Below, one piece after another: positions 6,427 through 7,190 of a stretch of 7,190 bases of DNA. The notes under the pieces were generated by a model, which was given only the letters and a program-made list of their open reading frames with translations, did no database searches and was not told where the DNA came from. The first letter of the stretch is position 1, and each line of letters begins with the position of its first letter. A program made the translations under genes and the position numbers. The DNA is from Spirochaetales bacterium (lineage in GTDB: Bacteria > Spirochaetota > Spirochaetia > DSM-27196 > PWMO01), in assembly GCA_007123465.1 (NCBI GenBank), contig SKLB01000114.1:1-7190 (forward strand), in the 5' to 3' direction.

Positions 6427-7190
6427 TTGTCGGTTTCGATTGGAGTCGATACCGGCGGAACGTATACGGACGCGGTACTGTTTGACGCAGACCGCGGTGT
6501 GGTGTGCAGTGCCAAGGCGCTGACCACCAGGCACGACCTGGCGGTTGGTATTGGCGAGGCCATCTCCAGCGTACTGCAGTCGTACCGCGGTCCGGTCTCG
6601 TTTCTGTCAGTATCAACAACGCTGGCCACCAACGCGTTGGCCCAGAAATCCGGGGCACCGGTCTGCATTGTGCTGCTCGGCTACCCCGACTACGCTATTG
6701 ACCACCATATCACCGAGCAGGCGTTTGGCGAGGATCCGGTGGTGCGCCTCGACGGCGGACACACGGTAGAGGGAGATGAGCAGCAACCGCTCGACCTGGC
6801 CGGAGTGCATCGAGTGGCGCGCGACTACGGCAGCAGAGTCAGGGCGTTTGCGGTCTCGGGCTACTTCAGCGTGCGCAACCCCGCCCACGAACAGCGTGCG
6901 CGAGCACTGCTGAGTGAGCTCAGCGGGTTACCGGTGAGCTGCGGGCACGAGCTGAGCAGCAGGCTTCACGCGGGCCGTCGCGCGCTTACCACCGCCTGGA
7001 ACGCGCGTTTGATCCCGCTGTTGAGTGAACTGGTTGCCGCAGTGCGGGCGGTGATGGCCGCAGAGAAGCTGCGCTGTCCGCTGATGATGGTCAAGGGCGA
7101 TGGCTCGCTGGTCTCGGCCGAGTTTGCCCAGCAGCACGCCGTGCAGACCATACTCTCCGGACCGGCGGCAAGTGTAGTCGGCGCGCAGTA
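6427..7190 (+). CDS. Hydantoinase/5-oxoprolinase A (HyuA)-family protein, N-terminal part, cut by window edge
   Basis: Open from the TTG at 6427 to the right edge: 254 residues and two further bases, no stop. It matches the ATP-dependent hydantoinase/oxoprolinase family (ASKHA fold), which opens cyclic amides such as hydantoins or 5-oxoproline using ATP. Visible signatures are the phosphate-binding GVDTGGTYTD (6-15), SVSTTLATNAL (61-71), AVSGYFSVRNPAHEQRAR (142-159), MMVKGDGSLVS (220-230) and ILSGPAASVVGA (242-253). The KGDGSLVS form differs from the QSNGG-like sequence of classical N-methylhydantoinases and oxoprolinases, so the true substrate is open. The C-terminal part and any HyuB partner lie beyond the window. 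The gene starts 22 nt after etfA, in the same apparent operon, which hints at a role tied to one-carbon or methylated-nitrogen metabolism; that link is inference. The family call is firm, the substrate unknown. Confidence 0.85.
   Translation, partial: MSVSIGVDTGGTYTDAVLFDADRGVVCSAKALTTRHDLAVGIGEAISSVLQSYRGPVSFLSVSTTLATNALAQKSGAPVCIVLLGYPDYAIDHHITEQAFGEDPVVRLDGGHTVEGDEQQPLDLAGVHRVARDYGSRVRAFAVSGYFSVRNPAHEQRARALLSELSGLPVSCGHELSSRLHAGRRALTTAWNARLIPLLSELVAAVRAVMAAEKLRCPLMMVKGDGSLVSAEFAQQHAVQTILSGPAASVVGAQ

Noticed and set aside
6545..6769. Small plus-strand open frame overlapping the hydantoinase gene
   Set aside because: It is in another frame of a gene with continuous family motifs and has no ribosome site or recognisable protein features.
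1..7190. A full Wood-Ljungdahl acetyl-CoA pathway
   Set aside because: Only methyl-branch enzymes are present; no CO dehydrogenase/acetyl-CoA synthase or corrinoid iron-sulfur protein genes are in the window.

Overview
This window is an unbroken, all-plus-strand run of seven tightly packed genes. It looks like one transcription unit devoted to tetrahydrofolate (THF)-linked one-carbon metabolism and its electron transfer. The largest gap between genes is 31 nt. Both ends of the unit lie outside the window: the last gene is cut by the right edge, and no promoter, terminator, RNA gene, repeat, CRISPR array or mobile element was seen.

Layout: (1) 42-1064, a pterin-binding (DHPS-fold) methyltransferase, probably methyl-THF:corrinoid or methylcobalamin:THF; (2) 1064-1963, folD, bifunctional methylene-THF dehydrogenase/cyclohydrolase; (3) 1995-3761, fhs, formate-THF ligase; (4) 3778-4575, a short, divergent metF-like methylene-THF reductase; (5) 4586-5374, etfB; (6) 5388-6404, etfA; (7) 6427-7190 and beyond, the N-terminal part of an ATP-dependent hydantoinase/5-oxoprolinase A-type protein with a TTG start.

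Genes 1-4 encode every step linking a protein-bound or corrinoid-bound methyl group to free formate: methyl-THF, methylene-THF (MetF), methenyl- and formyl-THF (FolD), then formate with ATP made or used (Fhs). The set could run oxidatively, disposing of methyl groups from a demethylated substrate with Fhs making ATP. It could also run reductively, as the methyl branch of the Wood-Ljungdahl pathway. No CO dehydrogenase/acetyl-CoA synthase, corrinoid protein or substrate-specific methyltransferase lies in the window, so direction and substrate are not settled here. etfBA directly downstream of metF suggests that a flavin electron carrier serves the MetF step. EtfB carries the DGDTAQVGP motif, which I associate with the electron-bifurcating ETF group; this is the most interesting feature of the window.

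The DNA is fairly GC-rich (by eye somewhat under 60%) with strong Shine-Dalgarno sites, so it is bacterial. The Fhs is of a 588-residue type that I associate, from memory, with anaerobes such as Desulfobacterota. The bifurcating-type ETF also fits an anaerobic or facultative lifestyle. I cannot assign a genus or securely a phylum.
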